Positions 36,001-49,200 of a stretch of DNA of 64,000 nucleotides are shown piece by piece; position 1 is the stretch's first letter; each line of letters begins with the position of its first letter. The notes under the pieces were generated by a model. The model did not search any database. It was not told the DNA's origin and saw only the letters and a list, made by a program, of their open reading frames with translations. A program made the position numbers and the translations under genes. The stretch is from Heterostelium multicystogenum (Eukaryota; Evosea; Eumycetozoa; Acytosteliales; Acytosteliaceae), in assembly GCA_003667245.1 (NCBI GenBank), contig RCNN01000152.1:21758-85757 (forward strand), given 5' to 3'.

Positions 36001-36975
36001 TTATTTTTTATATTCATATGTGTCTTGGAATCTACTTTCTAGATAGTCACTGGCTTTAATTGGTTGATATTTGGGCGGTGATTTTTCTGAACAGCATGAT
36101 GGAATGCATTCTATAAGTGTGTCGGCATCTGGCTCTCCAAAGAATGGAATTGAATATCTGTGTACTCCTGGAGGTGGCCTAATTACACGATGATAGTTCG
36201 ATACATAGATGTCGTTAGTCCATCTCTGAAGCATATCTCCAATGTTAACAACAAAAGAATCTTTGACATAAGGAACATCAATCCACTTGCCACTTAGTGT
36301 TTTCACTTGGAGCCCACCAACATTGTCCTGTTGTAAAATAGTCAGGCATCCATAGTCAGTGTGCTCACCTCCAGCAAATGTACTTCTGTCGAGATGTGTC
36401 GCGCTCGAAGTGTAGTGCATTAACCTCATTATACCCAAGGGATATTCATAGTGGCGTGCAAAGTACTCCTTGTCCAACAAGAGTGATTTTGCAATTCCAC
36501 GAAGAAGCATACGCACTATTTCTTTGATGTCATTGAAGTGTTGATCAATTAGGTCGAGAGAGGCTCTGGGAATTGATGAAGGTGCTGGGTTTGGACCATA
36601 CATTTTATGAGAGATCAAAGGATTGTCAGGTAGCAGCTTGACTCCAAACTCAAGTGTTTCTTTTTCGTCATGGGGCTCTGCTGGATTCAACTGCTCCAAG
36701 TGAAATCCACCATAACCACGGTGGAATGGACTCTTAGTCATGTCCACCTCTAACTTTTTTTCAAGAGGTAAATCAAAAAAGTCTTTAGCTATCTTCATCA
36801 TCTGTTCCTGTCTTTCTTGGGAAATAGGATGTCCAACAATATAAAAGAATCCAATCGTTCGACAAACATCATCGATTTCCTTTGCAACCTGATTCCACTT
36901 GACCTCATCGCCACTCCACAATCCACTGACATCAATAATAGGAAGTCTCTCTAAGGTCTCCACACTTTCATTCAT
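36001..36975 (-). CDS. 2-oxoglutarate/Fe(II)-dependent dioxygenase (isopenicillin N synthase-like)
   Basis: Single exon, 324 residues, clean frame. The N-terminal DIOX_N part has LPIIDVSGLWSG and DDVCRTIGFFYIVGHPIS. The double-stranded beta-helix core has the iron ligands in GGEHTDYGCLTILQQD (His-X-Asp) and YVSNYHRVI (distal His), followed by RYSIPFF, whose Arg-X-Ser binds 2-oxoglutarate. Length and motif spacing fit the IPNS/gibberellin-oxidase group found in plants, fungi and amoebae. The substrate cannot be predicted. It is divergent from the acetyltransferase gene, 362 bp away. Confidence 0.9.
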   Translation of the reverse strand: MNESVETLERLPIIDVSGLWSGDEVKWNQVAKEIDDVCRTIGFFYIVGHPISQERQEQMMKIAKDFFDLPLEKKLEVDMTKSPFHRGYGGFHLEQLNPAEPHDEKETLEFGVKLLPDNPLISHKMYGPNPAPSSIPRASLDLIDQHFNDIKEIVRMLLRGIAKSLLLDKEYFARHYEYPLGIMRLMHYTSSATHLDRSTFAGGEHTDYGCLTILQQDNVGGLQVKTLSGKWIDVPYVKDSFVVNIGDMLQRWTNDIYVSNYHRVIRPPPGVHRYSIPFFGEPDADTLIECIPSCCSEKSPPKYQPIKASDYLESRFQDTYEYKK

Positions 36976-37337
36976 TTCTTTCTTTCTCTACTAAATAATA
37001 ATTAATATTTTACCTAAATAGGTTATCAACTAAAATCAAACTGAAATTCAAATTGCATATCTCTCTGTGTTAATAATGTTGTTTTTGACTTTCTTTTATT
37101 TTTAACAAATGTAATAAACGTGTTTGGGGTTTAAAATGATTTAACCCCGACAATTCATTAATTACTAATTTAAATTAAAAGTGATTACTTTGGCACTCTT
37201 CTAAACTGATTGAAAATGCCTGTCAAAGAGCAAAGAAAATAATGGATTAACTAACTAAAACTAACACTAAAATATATATGAATATTGTACCAATTGAAAC
37301 ATAGTAATAAAAATTAAACATAATAATAAATCTATAA
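36976..37337. other. Divergent intergenic region
   Basis: 362 bp shared as 5' region by the dioxygenase (-) and acetyltransferase (+) genes. It is AT-rich with several A runs; no further element is recognised. Confidence 0.4.
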
Positions 37338-37923
37338 ATGAATCCAATTGTAGCCAAATTTGAAATAAAACAATCGAAAATAGAAGATATACCTAGAGTT
37401 TTCGAACTTGTTAAAGAGCTAGTTGACTATCAAAATCTATCTAACAAGGTAAAATTCATTAGAATAAGTTTAGTCCGATCAAATTTGTATTTTAATAGGT
37501 AGTTATATTTTGAAGTTCAAGGGTACATACCAAGATTTAGAGAAATGGACTTTTGGTGAAAATAAATTCTTGAAGATATATTGTGGATGGCTTGTTGACA
37601 CTGATAATAATTCTACTCCAATCATGATTGGATATACCATACATTTTTTGAACTACTCTACATTCTTTAATAAACCTGGAATCTATATGGAGGATATATA
37701 TGTACAACCCAAGTATAGAGGACAAGGTTTTGGAAAGAAATTACTACAAAATCTTTGTACAATAGCAAAAGAAAATGGGTTCGAAATTGTAGAGTGGCAG
37801 GTTCAGGACTCCAACAAATCATCAATAGAATTCTATGAGTCTATGGGAGCTAAACCAATTAAAGAATGGATTCAATACAAAATGGATGGCGAAGCTATAA
37901 GAAAATATTCTTTAGATTTGTAA
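37338..37923 (+). CDS. SSAT-like GNAT acetyltransferase (diamine/thialysine N-acetyltransferase type)
   Basis: Exons 37338-37448 and 37499-37923 surround a 50-nt intron. One T too few in the T4 run near 37507 breaks the frame just after the junction; correction gives about 178 residues. Exon 1 matches the start of SSAT (KIEDIPRVFELVKELVDYQN), and FGENKFLKIYCGWL follows. The acetyl-CoA binding motif A is clear: IYMEDIYVQPKYRGQGFGKK (Arg-Gly-X-Gly-X-Gly type). SNKSSIEFYESMGAK and EWIQYKMDGEAIRKYSL form the C-terminal part, as in SSAT1/2. The enzymes acetylate polyamines or thialysine; which one here is open. Confidence 0.82.
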
Positions 37924-39749
37924 TTTATATAAATAATAAACACAATTAAGCAATTGAAGTATCAAAAACTATTAAGATTGTAAAAGAAAAGTACTGATCA
38001 GTATAACACATTTATTATTGTAAATGGATTGGATTTATGTGCAATGATCCTGCAAAGTAGTTCACTTTGTGATTTTATAAAAATAAAAAGGATTAAATCA
38101 AAACTTTTTTATCTTAATCTTAAAAAAAACTGGTGACGAATTTAAGATAAACATGAAAATAATCATTTAATGTAAAAGGTAAAATAATTTGAATCTTAAA
38201 CTTAAAATTGCCGGCAAATAAGTTACCATTACCACAAAGAGATTTAAATGATGAATGAAAAACAATAACAGGTCAGAATATCTTGCATTAATCAAATCGA
38301 ATAGAATAGCATAGAATAAATTGTACAACATGAATTCCCAAATACCCAAACAAGATTTTGGGTCCTCCAATCAGCAACCCACTGATACTTTTTATTAATT
38401 AATTAAAGTGCACTGGTCAGTTCGAGAAGAAACATACCTTGATAAAAATAAATTTTTAGAGAGACTCTTTCCCAAAAAAATAAAACCGATGGAAAGAATG
38501 CACCACATCACAGACGAAAATGTAAAAATTCATGTGATCATTGCATAAAAAAACGAATCCTTACAAAATCCCAATCAATTGATCACTTTTTGGGTTATTT
38601 GGTGGAGCTGTTTGCATGGTTTATCACACGAGATCAAAAACTTGATGACTCATTAAGGTTCCGAACAATCATAGACTTAAGATTTCGTGCAAATGTTCAA
38701 TCCTAATATACTTATCGAAATCAACATGCATTACCATTTTAGTTCATAAAATAATATAGATTACTTCTTGGATCCATTAATATAAATAAAAACAACAATA
38801 CACAATTGTCTAGATCTTTCAACAGAGTATTCATTTCTAATGATTTTTTAATATTAATCCAAAAGTTTTGTTTTAAATTATTAATGGACCAATATAAATT
38901 GAATTAATAATAATATCATCTCATTTCATATTAATATATCTAACTCTATATATCTTATATATTTATATAATAAATATATATATATTTAATCTATATTATC
39001 TGTCTGTTCTTGTAGTTGTTGTTGTTTGTAAAAGTAAGTAAAATGACACATTTGGTTTTTATTATGTAGAATCTGCAAAGTAGTGGTTGGTAGTAATAAT
39101 AATAGTAGTAAACTAAATTAGTTTAAAGTTTGTTGTAGTAGTTGGATGGTGGTCAGAGGGTGTATAGAAGTGTAAGAGGTGAAGAGGATGAATGCAAGCT
39201 TTGTTATTGGCATAATAACATTACTTTCCAACAGTCACCAACCAGATTTGTTTTTTATCAAATTAATTATGATATTTTTAAAGTTTTAATAAATGTGTTG
39301 TGTGCTTATTAGTAACTTTTTTTTTTTTTTTTGTAAACGATAATATTATGACAATGTGACTAGTCGTCAAATAAAGAAGAAGAAATCACACACCCAAACA
39401 TATCATTATCAGCAAATAGAAACCAAAGGGGGGAGTAGTGGTGGTGGTAATTTGGAGGTGATCCCAAACATCTTCCACTTCTTCTTCAATTTTTAGAGTT
39501 TTGGCAAACATGTTTGTTTGACTATGTGCGACTGAGTGCTTCTCTATTTTTTTTTAAAATCAACAAAAAAGTATAAATAACGAAAAATGATATTTCTTTG
39601 CAAGCATAGAACATTTCAAATTTTTTATTTTTTTTTAATTTTTTAGAGTTTTTTTTTCTTGTTGTTGACTCCCAACTAGTCTAGTTCAAAAAACTTCCAT
39701 TTACAAACCATTTTATCTTTTTTTTGTTATTAATTAGTAGTCAGTGATA
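37924..39749. other. 1.8 kb AT-rich region upstream of SAM synthetase
   Basis: No coding signal. The last 450 bp hold many T runs, including one at about 39319-39332, and a run of Ts before 39720 close to the ATG. Such T-rich stretches just before the start are common in strongly expressed dictyostelid genes. A 67-codon minus ORF at 38167-38370 was judged a shadow of AT-rich DNA. Confidence 0.4.
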
Positions 39750-41442
39750 ATGTCTTCAAAAACCGTTTTATTCACTTCAGAGTCTGTCACTGAAGGTCAC
39801 CCAGGTAAATATCAATCACACTAAATATATGATGATTTAGATATATATTTTCTATATTAACAGTATTAATATGGATTATATATCTTTTAATGATCGATCA
39901 TATATTTATTTAACAACTATTATATTTAATCTAACTATTTGTTTTTTGATTTGCTTTTAAATTATAGACAAGATCTGTGATCAAGTCTCTGATGCCGTCC
40001 TCGACGCTTGTCTCGCTCAAGATCCAACCTCCAAGGTTGCTTGTGGTAGGTGATCAAATAATATAAATCCAGCCTTTTTGTTTTTTTTTTTGAATCCCTC
40101 AAAGAACAATAACAATAATAATAATAATAATATCAATAATTCAACACGATAATACAATCATTCATTACAACAATACTAAACAACTCGACAATGACTATAA
40201 TAAGTTTAGTATGGACTGATAAAGCGACGTCGATATGGTCATCTTACAAGACGAAGAGCAAAAAACAAGTCACAAAAAAATCACACTAAATTCACCAATC
40301 AAAAAAAATCTAAAAAAAAAAAAGTCGATTCAAAAAAAAACAAAAAAAAAAAAAAAGGATTTTGATCTTATCAAAAGTGATCTTGGAAAATATATTAATA
40401 GTATTAATTAATTATAGAAACTTGCGCCAAGACTGGTTTAATTATGGTCTTTGGTGAGATCACCACCAAGGCAGTTATTGACTACCAAAAGGTCGTCCGT
40501 GAGACCATTAAGAAGATCGGTTTCGACGACTCCTCAAAGGGTTTCGACTACAAGACTTGCAACGTTTTGGTCGCCATCGAGCAACAATCACCAGATATTG
40601 CCCAAGGTGTCCACGTTGACAAGAACCCAGAAGATATTGGTGCTGGTGACCAAGGTCACATGTTCGGTTATGCCACCAACGAAACCCCAGAGTTGATGCC
40701 ATTGACTCACTTCTTGGCCTCAGAGTTGGTTACCAAGCTCACTGAGCTCCGTAAGAACGGAACTCTTCCATGGGCTCGTCCAGATGCCAAAACTCAAGTT
40801 ACCGTTGAGTACTTGAAGGACGGTGGTCGTATGATCCCACAACGTGTCCACACCATCGTTATTTCCACCCAACACGACGAGAACGTCACCAACGATCAAA
40901 TTCGTGCTGATTTGAAGGAGAAGGTCATCAAGGCCGTTATCCCAGCCAAATATTTGGATGATGCCACCATCTACCATTTGAATCCATCTGGACGTTTCGT
41001 CATTGGTGGTCCAATGGGTGACGCTGGTCTTACTGGTCGTAAGATCATCATTGACTCCTACGGAGGTTGGGGTGCCCACGGTGGTGGTGCCTTCTCTGGT
41101 AAGGATCCATCCAAGGTCGACAGATCCGGTGCCTACGCTGCACGTTGGATTGCCAAGTCCTTGATCAATGCCGGTCTCGCCGAACGTTGTCTCGTACAAG
41201 TCTCATACGCCATTGGTGTTGCCAAGCCATTGTCAGTCCACGTCGATACCTACGGTACTGGAAAGAAGTCCGATGCTGAAATCCTCGACATCGTCCTCAA
41301 CAACTTCGATCTCAGACCAGGTGTTTTGACCCGTGATTTGCAATTATTGAGACCAGTCTACCATAAGACCGCTTCTGGTGGTCATTTCGGTCGTAACGAT
41401 CCAGACTTCACCTGGGAGACTCCAAAGGTCCTCAAGTTTTAA
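39750..41442 (+). CDS. metK: S-adenosylmethionine synthetase (methionine adenosyltransferase)
   Basis: Three exons, 39750-39804, 39968-40045 and 40418-41442, give 385 residues, the normal family length. Exon 1 and 2 join as [20 protein letters not shown], the methionine/ATP-binding signature; exon 3 starts [34 protein letters not shown] and [19 protein letters not shown] are the two PROSITE-type motifs and are perfect. The enzyme makes SAM from methionine and ATP in the cytosol. Codons are strongly biased to C-ending forms (ATC, GTC, TTC, AAG), a sign of high expression. The second intron (40046-40417, 372 nt) is several times longer than others here. Confidence 0.98.
40046..40417 (+). other. 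Unusually long intron 2 of the SAM synthetase gene
   Basis: 372 nt compared with 50-130 nt for most introns in the window. The 5' part has a T run and (AAT)n; the 3' part has A runs up to about 14 bases. Between them, about 40190-40265, lies a patch with more G and C, including the palindrome CGACGTCG. The function is unknown; see findings. Confidence 0.6.
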
Positions 41443-42503
41443 ATTTAACTTATAATCATATATAATAAATAATAATAACTCGAGTTAAACTCTTTAACCT
41501 CATGTGTTACTAATTATATACAATAAAAGCATCAAAAACAAACCAAAACATTAAAAAGTCCTCCTTTTATTTATTATATCAAAGTCATTCTAAATAAATT
41601 ATAATTTATAACTTTATCAAAGATTTTGGGTGGTTTAATTCAATGAAAATCTATTCCAACAATGTTAGATTTAGATATTCTAAAGAACTAATTGTATTGG
41701 AGAATGAGAACTATCATCTTAATAAGTATCTAAACAAAGAACACAAACAAATAATATGAATTGAATTAAGTAAGAGTAATTGATAACATCATAAATTAAC
41801 AACTAGGTAATTCTGGAAAGTTCACTTCCATATCTTTAAAGATGTATAAAAAAATATCTCTTTTGAATTAAGTAAGAATAGTTAGATTTTTGAAAATTAA
41901 TTTATGTTTGAATATTCCTCCTCTATCCAAAAAACAATCAATTCCGATATTTAGAGGACCAGACCATTTCATAAAGAAATGTAGAATTACTTTTTTTGTT
42001 TTTTAGATATTGATTTGTGAAGCAAAAAAGCTCTACTCTTCTCTGATGATACCCCTTTATATTTTTGAAATTTCAGTGTCAACATGAAAAGTCGTATCTA
42101 AAAAAAAAATGAAAAATAAAAAATAATTATTATTCATAAATTAATGTATTGATATTTTGCAATAGCACACATGTCTGTCCTTACAACAAACTAACTTTGC
42201 AAAAGCTGATAATCATTTATTTTAACTGGCTTTTTATTTGCTTCATTGTTGTTAACAAGACATCCACATCCAATACATCATCCTTACCTTTACATAACTA
42301 GTTATAGAGTTAAAGTAATCATCTAAATACTATTACTACCAATAGCACTAAATATTACAGATCTCATTCAATCAAACAATCAATCAATCATTCATTCATT
42401 CAATTAGCGTTAATTGAGTGACATTGATTTTACAACTTGTATTTAGTTAGAGTAGTAATAATTTTGGAAGTAAAAGAATAAGAAAGAAAGAAAGAAAAAA
42501 GAA
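41443..42503. other. Intergenic region upstream of CLN3
   Basis: 1.06 kb. AATAAA-like signals for SAM synthetase occur near 41465. The end is rich in simple repeats: CAATCAATCATTCATTCATT near 42376 and an AAAG tetranucleotide run at 42476-42497 directly before the CLN3 coding frame. No ATG lies between 42180 and 42500. Confidence 0.45.
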
Positions 42504-44251
42504 GTGGAAGAAATTAAAGAAGACGAAGTTACAAGTTTGATAGAATTAGATAGATTCGATAACAGAGCTGAAATTGAGAATAGCGCCGGTGATCATCTAA
42601 TAGAAGAAGACGACAACGAAGAGCAATCTGGTAGTTCTACAGTTTTAGATCAAGATAGAGATAAATATAAAAATACGATGAGGGATAAATTATATCTTCG
42701 AAATTGGATCACATTCCACTTTATGGGAAATATCAATAATTTCTCATACTGTGTTGTAAATGCTGCTGGTCAATCACTTGCCGATTTCTTTGACAATAAA
42801 TCGAATATTGGTTTGATTCTATGGGCAAACATTGCATTTGGATTTGCCGCAAGAAGTATGTTGTCATTCATCATGAATCAGTAGAGGAGAATAGAACTTA
42901 GCATCGACCAACGTTACAATACTAATTCTGATAAATCTAGTGATCAATACATTTTTGTTGGAGAAATTTAGTATAAATTGGAAGATCATTATAAATTGTT
43001 TGATTATGATTGCTGGTTTGGTTGGTGTCGCACTCTCTGTCTATGTTAATTTTTGGTTCTGTTTGGCATGTATCGCACTGATTGGTATTGCCTCGTCTTT
43101 TGGTGAGTCTGTGCTGCTGTCCTATCTTAAGCTGTTCCCTTCGGATTTGGTCAATGGTTGGTCATCTGGAACTGGTGTAGCTGGTGTTTGTGGATCACTC
43201 TTTTACATCTTGATGTCTGGTATTTTCAAACTCTCCAATTCCAACATCTTCTACCTCATCTTGCCAACTACTTTTGTCTATGGTCTACTCTTCTTCTTTG
43301 GATTGAAGGTTCCCGATGGACCATCTGCTAAGCAACACACTGAATACACTCCATTGCGTGAGGATGAGACAAAGGATGAGATTGTAAATCTTACCAAGGA
43401 TGACAAGCTCGCCAACATCGAAATCGATCCAGAAATTACCATTCAACCAGTACGTGGTCCACCAGGTGAGACCAAGACACAGCGTTACATCCGTTGTGCC
43501 CAGCTCGTTTGGTTCAACTCTGTCAACCTTATGTTAGTATACTTTTTCGAATATGTAGCTTCAGTTGGTGGAGCTGATTTGGCTATCAAATCTACTAAAG
43601 GAGATTGGTTCCAAAAGAATTCATATGCAATTCTCAGTTTCTGTTATCAAGTATGTTATTTAAACAACTAACTCAACAAGTAGTAATACTCTATAATATT
43701 ATAGTATATATAGATAAACTAACACCTCTTGTTATATTTAGTTTGGTGTATTAATATCAAGATCATCACTTCAACTTTTCAAGATTAAAAGAATTGAAAT
43801 TATTACAATTCTACAAGGTTTAAATATGGTACTTTGGTTAGTACAGGGTAAAGTAAGTATTATAGTTCATCTATATGATGATTATGATGATGATGTTAAA
43901 AAGATGTATATTAACAATACTCTATAATAGTATAAAATGATTGATTCAGTTTGGATATTGTTTTCTTTGATGATTTATTGTGGATTGTTGGGTGGCGCAT
44001 CCTATGTCAATGTATTCTATTTGATTTTGCACGACAAGAAGATCCCAGACGAAGATCGTGAAGTTTGTATTAATTATGCAGCACTACTGGTTACATTTGG
44101 TATCACAATGGCATCTATATTCATTACCATCATGAATCATACCTTCATGAAAAATGATATGGCCTCCGATTCCTCTTCATCTGAAGGAGCTCCTCATAAT
44201 GCTACACTAGTTGCCAATATACTATTTCAATATGTAGGTTTAAATTATTAA
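42504..44251 (+). CDS. cln3: CLN3/battenin homologue, lysosomal membrane protein
   Basis: Exons 42504-42855, 42941-43650, 43742-43852 and 43931-44251, about 497 residues, all in phase. After an acidic N-terminus the protein has about eleven membrane segments. NWITFHFMGNINNFSYCVVN, GWSSGTGVAGVCGSLFYIL, ISRSSLQLFKIKRIE and GLLGGASYVNVFYLI are the hallmark CLN3 positions; a cytosolic acidic loop lies near residues 250-300. CLN3 sits in endolysosomes (and the contractile vacuole in D. discoideum) and is mutated in juvenile Batten disease; it is linked to glycerophosphodiester clearance. No ATG precedes the acidic region: the best start position reads GTG at 42504 (next residues EEIKEDE). A sequencing error, an upstream 5' exon, or a start at the first internal ATG (MRDKLYLRN) are possible. 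Confidence 0.93.
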
Positions 44252-44464
44252 TTTAAACTACAGTAACAACAACAACAAATGGATATTAGTATTCGTATTA
44301 ATATTAGTAATAGTAAAGAAAAGATAATATTACTTCATTATACAATAATAATAATATATATACATTTTTAAAAGAAAAGTACTTTAAGTGATAGATTACG
44401 AATAAAGAATTTAGATTCCTATTTATTTAAATAGAATTCGTTTGTTGGTTGGTTGGTTGGTAGG

Positions 44465-46241
44465 TCAGTTGAATTGCCAATAATCAATTCCTTCTTGGAT
44501 GTTTAGTGATTTGATGTTGTTTTCGAAATCTTGGTTGGTACGGTCAAGTGAAACACACATGATTAGAGGTGGAGTTACTTTTGAAAAGTGTATGATTGGT
44601 ATGGATTGGTTGGTATAGGCAGCATTGTAGTTTCTACCAATCTTTGAGGTATCTACATCACAGAATGCCTTCACTTTATTCTTATTATGATCGGAGAGCA
44701 TTGTAAAAACTTCTTTCCATCCCTGCCTGCCCCCCAAATGGAGAAGCTTTCCCATTTATCAATAACTCTTTTCTCTAAATATTCTAGCTTTATCTTTAGT
44801 AATATCAATCTAGAGGTATGTATATATCTATCGTATTAGCTATTTCTTCTAACTGTATAGTAAAGTATAAAATCATCATCTATGCATACCTATGGATTTG
44901 TTTACTTAGATTATCTTGATGAAATCTGTAGAGCATTAGTGTCTGATTAACTTTGCTAAGTTTTCCGTCAAGTTGCAGATGCTTATGGAAAAATATCAAG
45001 TCTTCGGGTATTGGTTGGTGTTTTTTAGTGGTTGCAGATTGTTGTGATAATGTCGGTGAAGCTTCATTTACTTTGTATAACTCTAGTTTTGATTGTCGAG
45101 TCGAGAATCCTCCAACTCTGTAGTAGGTATCTCTTCTCATGAACCATGTTGGTTGTATAATCGTACACTCTCTATATTGATGAAGATACAGATCTTCATT
45201 GGTCAATCTATTGCACCAATCGGTATATCTTGAGGATGATCCTTTGGGTATTCTCAAGAAATTAGATCCCACAATGACATTGTCATCGTGGTATTTTAAA
45301 CATTCATTTAACTTTACACCAATAGAGATTATTAGCATGTTATCTAGATAACAACAATTGCATTAACATACCTGCAGTTCTATTCTTTCACGATACATTA
45401 TGTCATCGGAGTCCAAAATACAAAGATAGTCGCCATGTGAATATTGAATAGCTTTGTTTCTTGCATAGCCGCAGCCACCACTTTCTTGTATTGGCATTGT
45501 ATCATTGGCCAGCTCGAGAATAGGTTGACCCGCTGGATAGCGAGATCGATAGGAGTCGACGAGCAATTTGTATTCTGGTATAGAGTGAGTTTCAATCAGT
45601 GCTTGCTCCTCTCCCTTTCCACCATTCAGCACAAACATGATAGAGTATTGCCTAAACAATACTATCCATTTCTTGACCAATAGATAGGTATCGTCCTGTA
45701 GATTGATAGGCCACGATGGTTGAGTTAGATTCATGAAACGTCGCCATTAGGTCAATGAGATACTGGCACGATGCCCATCTAATTTACCTACAGTGCTTAG
45801 ATCATCAAACATAGACAATTCGATTGGACCGCGATAGGTTTGCAGCAACACCGACATCAGTGTTTCATTGATATAGAGGCTTGCATTTTTCATACACAAA
45901 CATATACTTATCAATGGCAAACTATAGTCTCGTTTCAGTGTGTTGCCATTGTTTATTTCCAACAAGTACTTTGGTAGTGGCAATGTAGTATTATGATTGT
46001 TCTTCTTTCTTTGGACATCTTCAACATCCTCTTCGCCATCAAGCATATCGTTAAATGATATATTTATTTCCAAAGTATCTTTAGTGTCATTGTTCTTGTG
46101 ATCAGTAATTACTAATATATATTTATGATGATTTGTATCTTGACTACTTTTATCATCATAATTATTCTTATCAATTAGCTGTACATTGATAGGATTTGCT
46201 AATATTGATTCCGATCCTCGGTTGTCAGTGGTTGTTTCCAT
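44465..46241 (-). CDS. B3GNTL1-like family 2 glycosyltransferase
   Basis: Four exons: 46241-45792, 45695-45372, 45311-44890 and 44809-44465. An Asn-rich N-terminal region of 110 residues precedes a GT-A domain: PLISICLCMKNASLYINETL, ELSMFDDLST joined to DDTYLLVKKW, GGCGYARNKAIQYS and CILDSDD (the metal-binding DXD). Then GSNFLRIPKGSSSRYTDW, CTIIQPTWFMRRDTYYRVGG, PEDLIFFHKHL and the C-terminal DKWESFSIWGAGRDGKK, KVKAFCDVDTSKIG and SLNIQEGIDYWQF follow the human B3GNTL1 order closely. One base is missing in a T run near 44713 in the last exon. There is no signal anchor, so it may act in the cytosol. Its acceptor is unknown; animal B3GNTL1 is itself poorly defined. Confidence 0.85.
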
Positions 46242-49200
46242 TACCGTTTTTGTTTCGGTTTTAATGAAACATTATGTTTGCTCAAATGATTCCCCACATC
46301 ATCAGATTTAAATTGAAACTATTTTTAAAAAAAAAGCAAACCTTCATAAGAACATATAAATATTAAACATTGTTCAAAATACAATCATTCACTCTTCACA
46401 AACAATAGATTCAATTCATTCTTTCGAATTCCTATTTTATAAAATAACAAGATTGTATCTCAATAATAATATATATTTAATCCATCATTTTCATCATTAA
46501 CCTAGAATATCGAGAAAATTTCCTATTAATATTTAAATTCCTTATAAATTTATTTTTGAAAAAAAGGAAACAGGAATATCTATAAAAAAGGAACCAAAGA
46601 TTAAATATTTATTATCTTTTTAAAGATATAGTTGAATTAAAAAAAAAAAATCAAAACTAAAACCAAATCTTATTTATCTATAGAATTGGTTCAATGACAA
46701 ACTCGAATTTTTGATCAATACACAAGATTAATATATTATATATTATTTATAATTAGGTGGGGGTATATTATTAATATTGTTACTAAATCGGAATAAAAAC
46801 TAGTAATTCATAATATATGAATTAATGTGGTGTTGTTTTTTCATTTCACTTATTTTCCAAATAAAGTAATGTAACATTAATTTGCAAGTCATTCTTGTAC
46901 CTGAGTGGGGTGTCTCTTGGATTTAAGTCATGGTTTGTCAAATGTGGTTGTCAAGATCTTTTTTAAAATTTGACCTATCATAGTATTAGATAGGGCAATG
47001 GGTCATTGGCTATGTCCCGAAGAGCATTGGAGCTATTAAAAGTTTGTATAGATGTTGACAGATAGATAGATTTAGGGGTTCAAGTGTTGGTACTTGTTGT
47101 TATTTTGTTGAAGAGTAAATATAGTTCTGATGATAGTGCCACTCAAATAAACTTGGAATAAACCCCAAGAGACACAGACACAAATTTAGAGAAACACAGA
47201 GACACTTGAACATCTTCATTGAACAAACAACTCAGCATTCAAGAGACACAACGCAAATACCAATCCTCTGCGCCAAAATTCAAATAATAATTGGAGAACC
47301 AACGTATAATAGAATTACTTTTTTATAATAGGAATTCAACACCACCTATAATAATAATAGTAATAGATAATTGGTGGACATTTTTATTCAATTAGTATCT
47401 GTATATCATTAAGAGAGTAAAGAATTGATAATATCCATAAAGAGTTATAAATTGTACAGTATTGGATCAATTGATAGATAGGTTAGGTTTTTGGATAGTT
47501 TGATTAATCGCCTTAAATCTGAAATACGTTAAAGAATCACAAGCATACAGAAGTAAGTAAGATAACTCTACTCTTGTAAATTAAGATAGATTATATCAAT
47601 ATTTTACAATTTAATTACCATTCCACTTCATTCTATTCATTTTATACCTCTACAAATTTATAGAATCATTGTGTTTTAAGAAATATTTATGTATTTATAA
47701 ACATTAAATTTAATATATGTTTAATTAAAAGATAATAGAGTTTAAGCATAAGATTATGCCTATATATTTATATTTAGATTTAAATGTAAATACTTGTAAA
47801 ATACATAGTAATAAATTGGTTGTTTTTGTAAATTTAGTTTGTATTATTCCATTGAATTTTGTATTTGTTTTCTGTTAGTTTAATAATGAGGTTTAACCAA
47901 TGCTATTTAAAACCAAAAGAACAACAAAATTGTCACTTGAAGTATTGTTGTCTTTGTGTTGTAAAAATAGATCCACGACATGCTTAAAAAAAGCTTAAGT
48001 CAAAGTACTATATAAACATTAATATGTTGATTGACGATATCATCAATGACATATAGAATAAAATTGATTGGTGCGATGAATTTTTAAATGTTAAAAAAGT
48101 AAACAAGTCCAACAATAAAATTCTTTATTCTAAAAAATAAACACACATTATTCAACCAACTGATGTTTTTGAAACACCATCAGTAACAAAACAGCACATA
48201 AAGGGCATCTTTCAACCATTTCCAAATATATTGCGAAGAGGAGTGTACCCATAGAACATATCATATTGTAAAGTGATTTTTAGATTAATCACTCAAACGA
48301 TGCCAAACATCGAACGTCATTCATACACTCTATAACTCAATCATTCTAGTTAAGATAGTTAAGAAAGAAAAGTAATTAGTACAATTACAATATTGTAATC
48401 AAATACAACAATACTACCATTACAATTACACTTCATAGTTATTTATGATTACAAAAGAAGATAGTCGATTAAATTTATTGCAAGGGTAAGGTCAGGAGTA
48501 AATTACAATTGGTGATAGTTTGTCACTTTGATGACATTGTCAACAATGTACACTACAAGTTGATCAAATTAATTTAATCTCCTCCACTCAACTTTATAAC
48601 TACAATTTAAATCATCAGCTAAACTACAACTACTTTCTTAATGTTTAATTGAAATTCGTTTCTTAATTACTCATTATCATCATCAATCAATCAAGTATCA
48701 CAATCATATCATATCATATGGTGTAGTCTAATCATTTGTCAGTCATTCGTTTGTCTTTAGATGCCTCAGCATCATATATTAGCATACAAGATTATGATAT
48801 AAAAATTACTAGATTCATTATTGGTATAAAAGGTTTCTACTGTAGAAACAATTGTTATTGTTGATTGATAATGACAATAAACAATAATAATCAAGCAGCA
48901 ATAAATAGTCATAAAAATAATATTACATTTCATTATGGCTGATTCCATTTAATTTCAAAGTACTGAGGGTTGTACATCTTGGTGATACAGGCTGCCATTA
49001 TTCCTTCCTTTTATTAAATGAGCACAATACAAATAAGGAAATATAAATCATTATCAATTTAAAACAAAAAGCTACAACAAACTAGCAAACCAACAAACCA
49101 TGCTATTTAATGATTTTGTTGTGTTTATCAGTTTAACTAGTTAGTTGCCTACCATCATTATCACAACTCTGCTTGGTCGGACAAACAGCAATAGTAAACA

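Noticed and set aside
38167..38370. 67-codon minus-strand ORF
   Set aside because: Isolated, AT-driven composition (Leu, Phe, Tyr), no splice partner and no family features.
40170..40270. C/D-box small nucleolar RNA in the SAM synthetase intron
   Set aside because: The boxes are degenerate and there is no terminal stem, so I list only the compositional anomaly as a finding.
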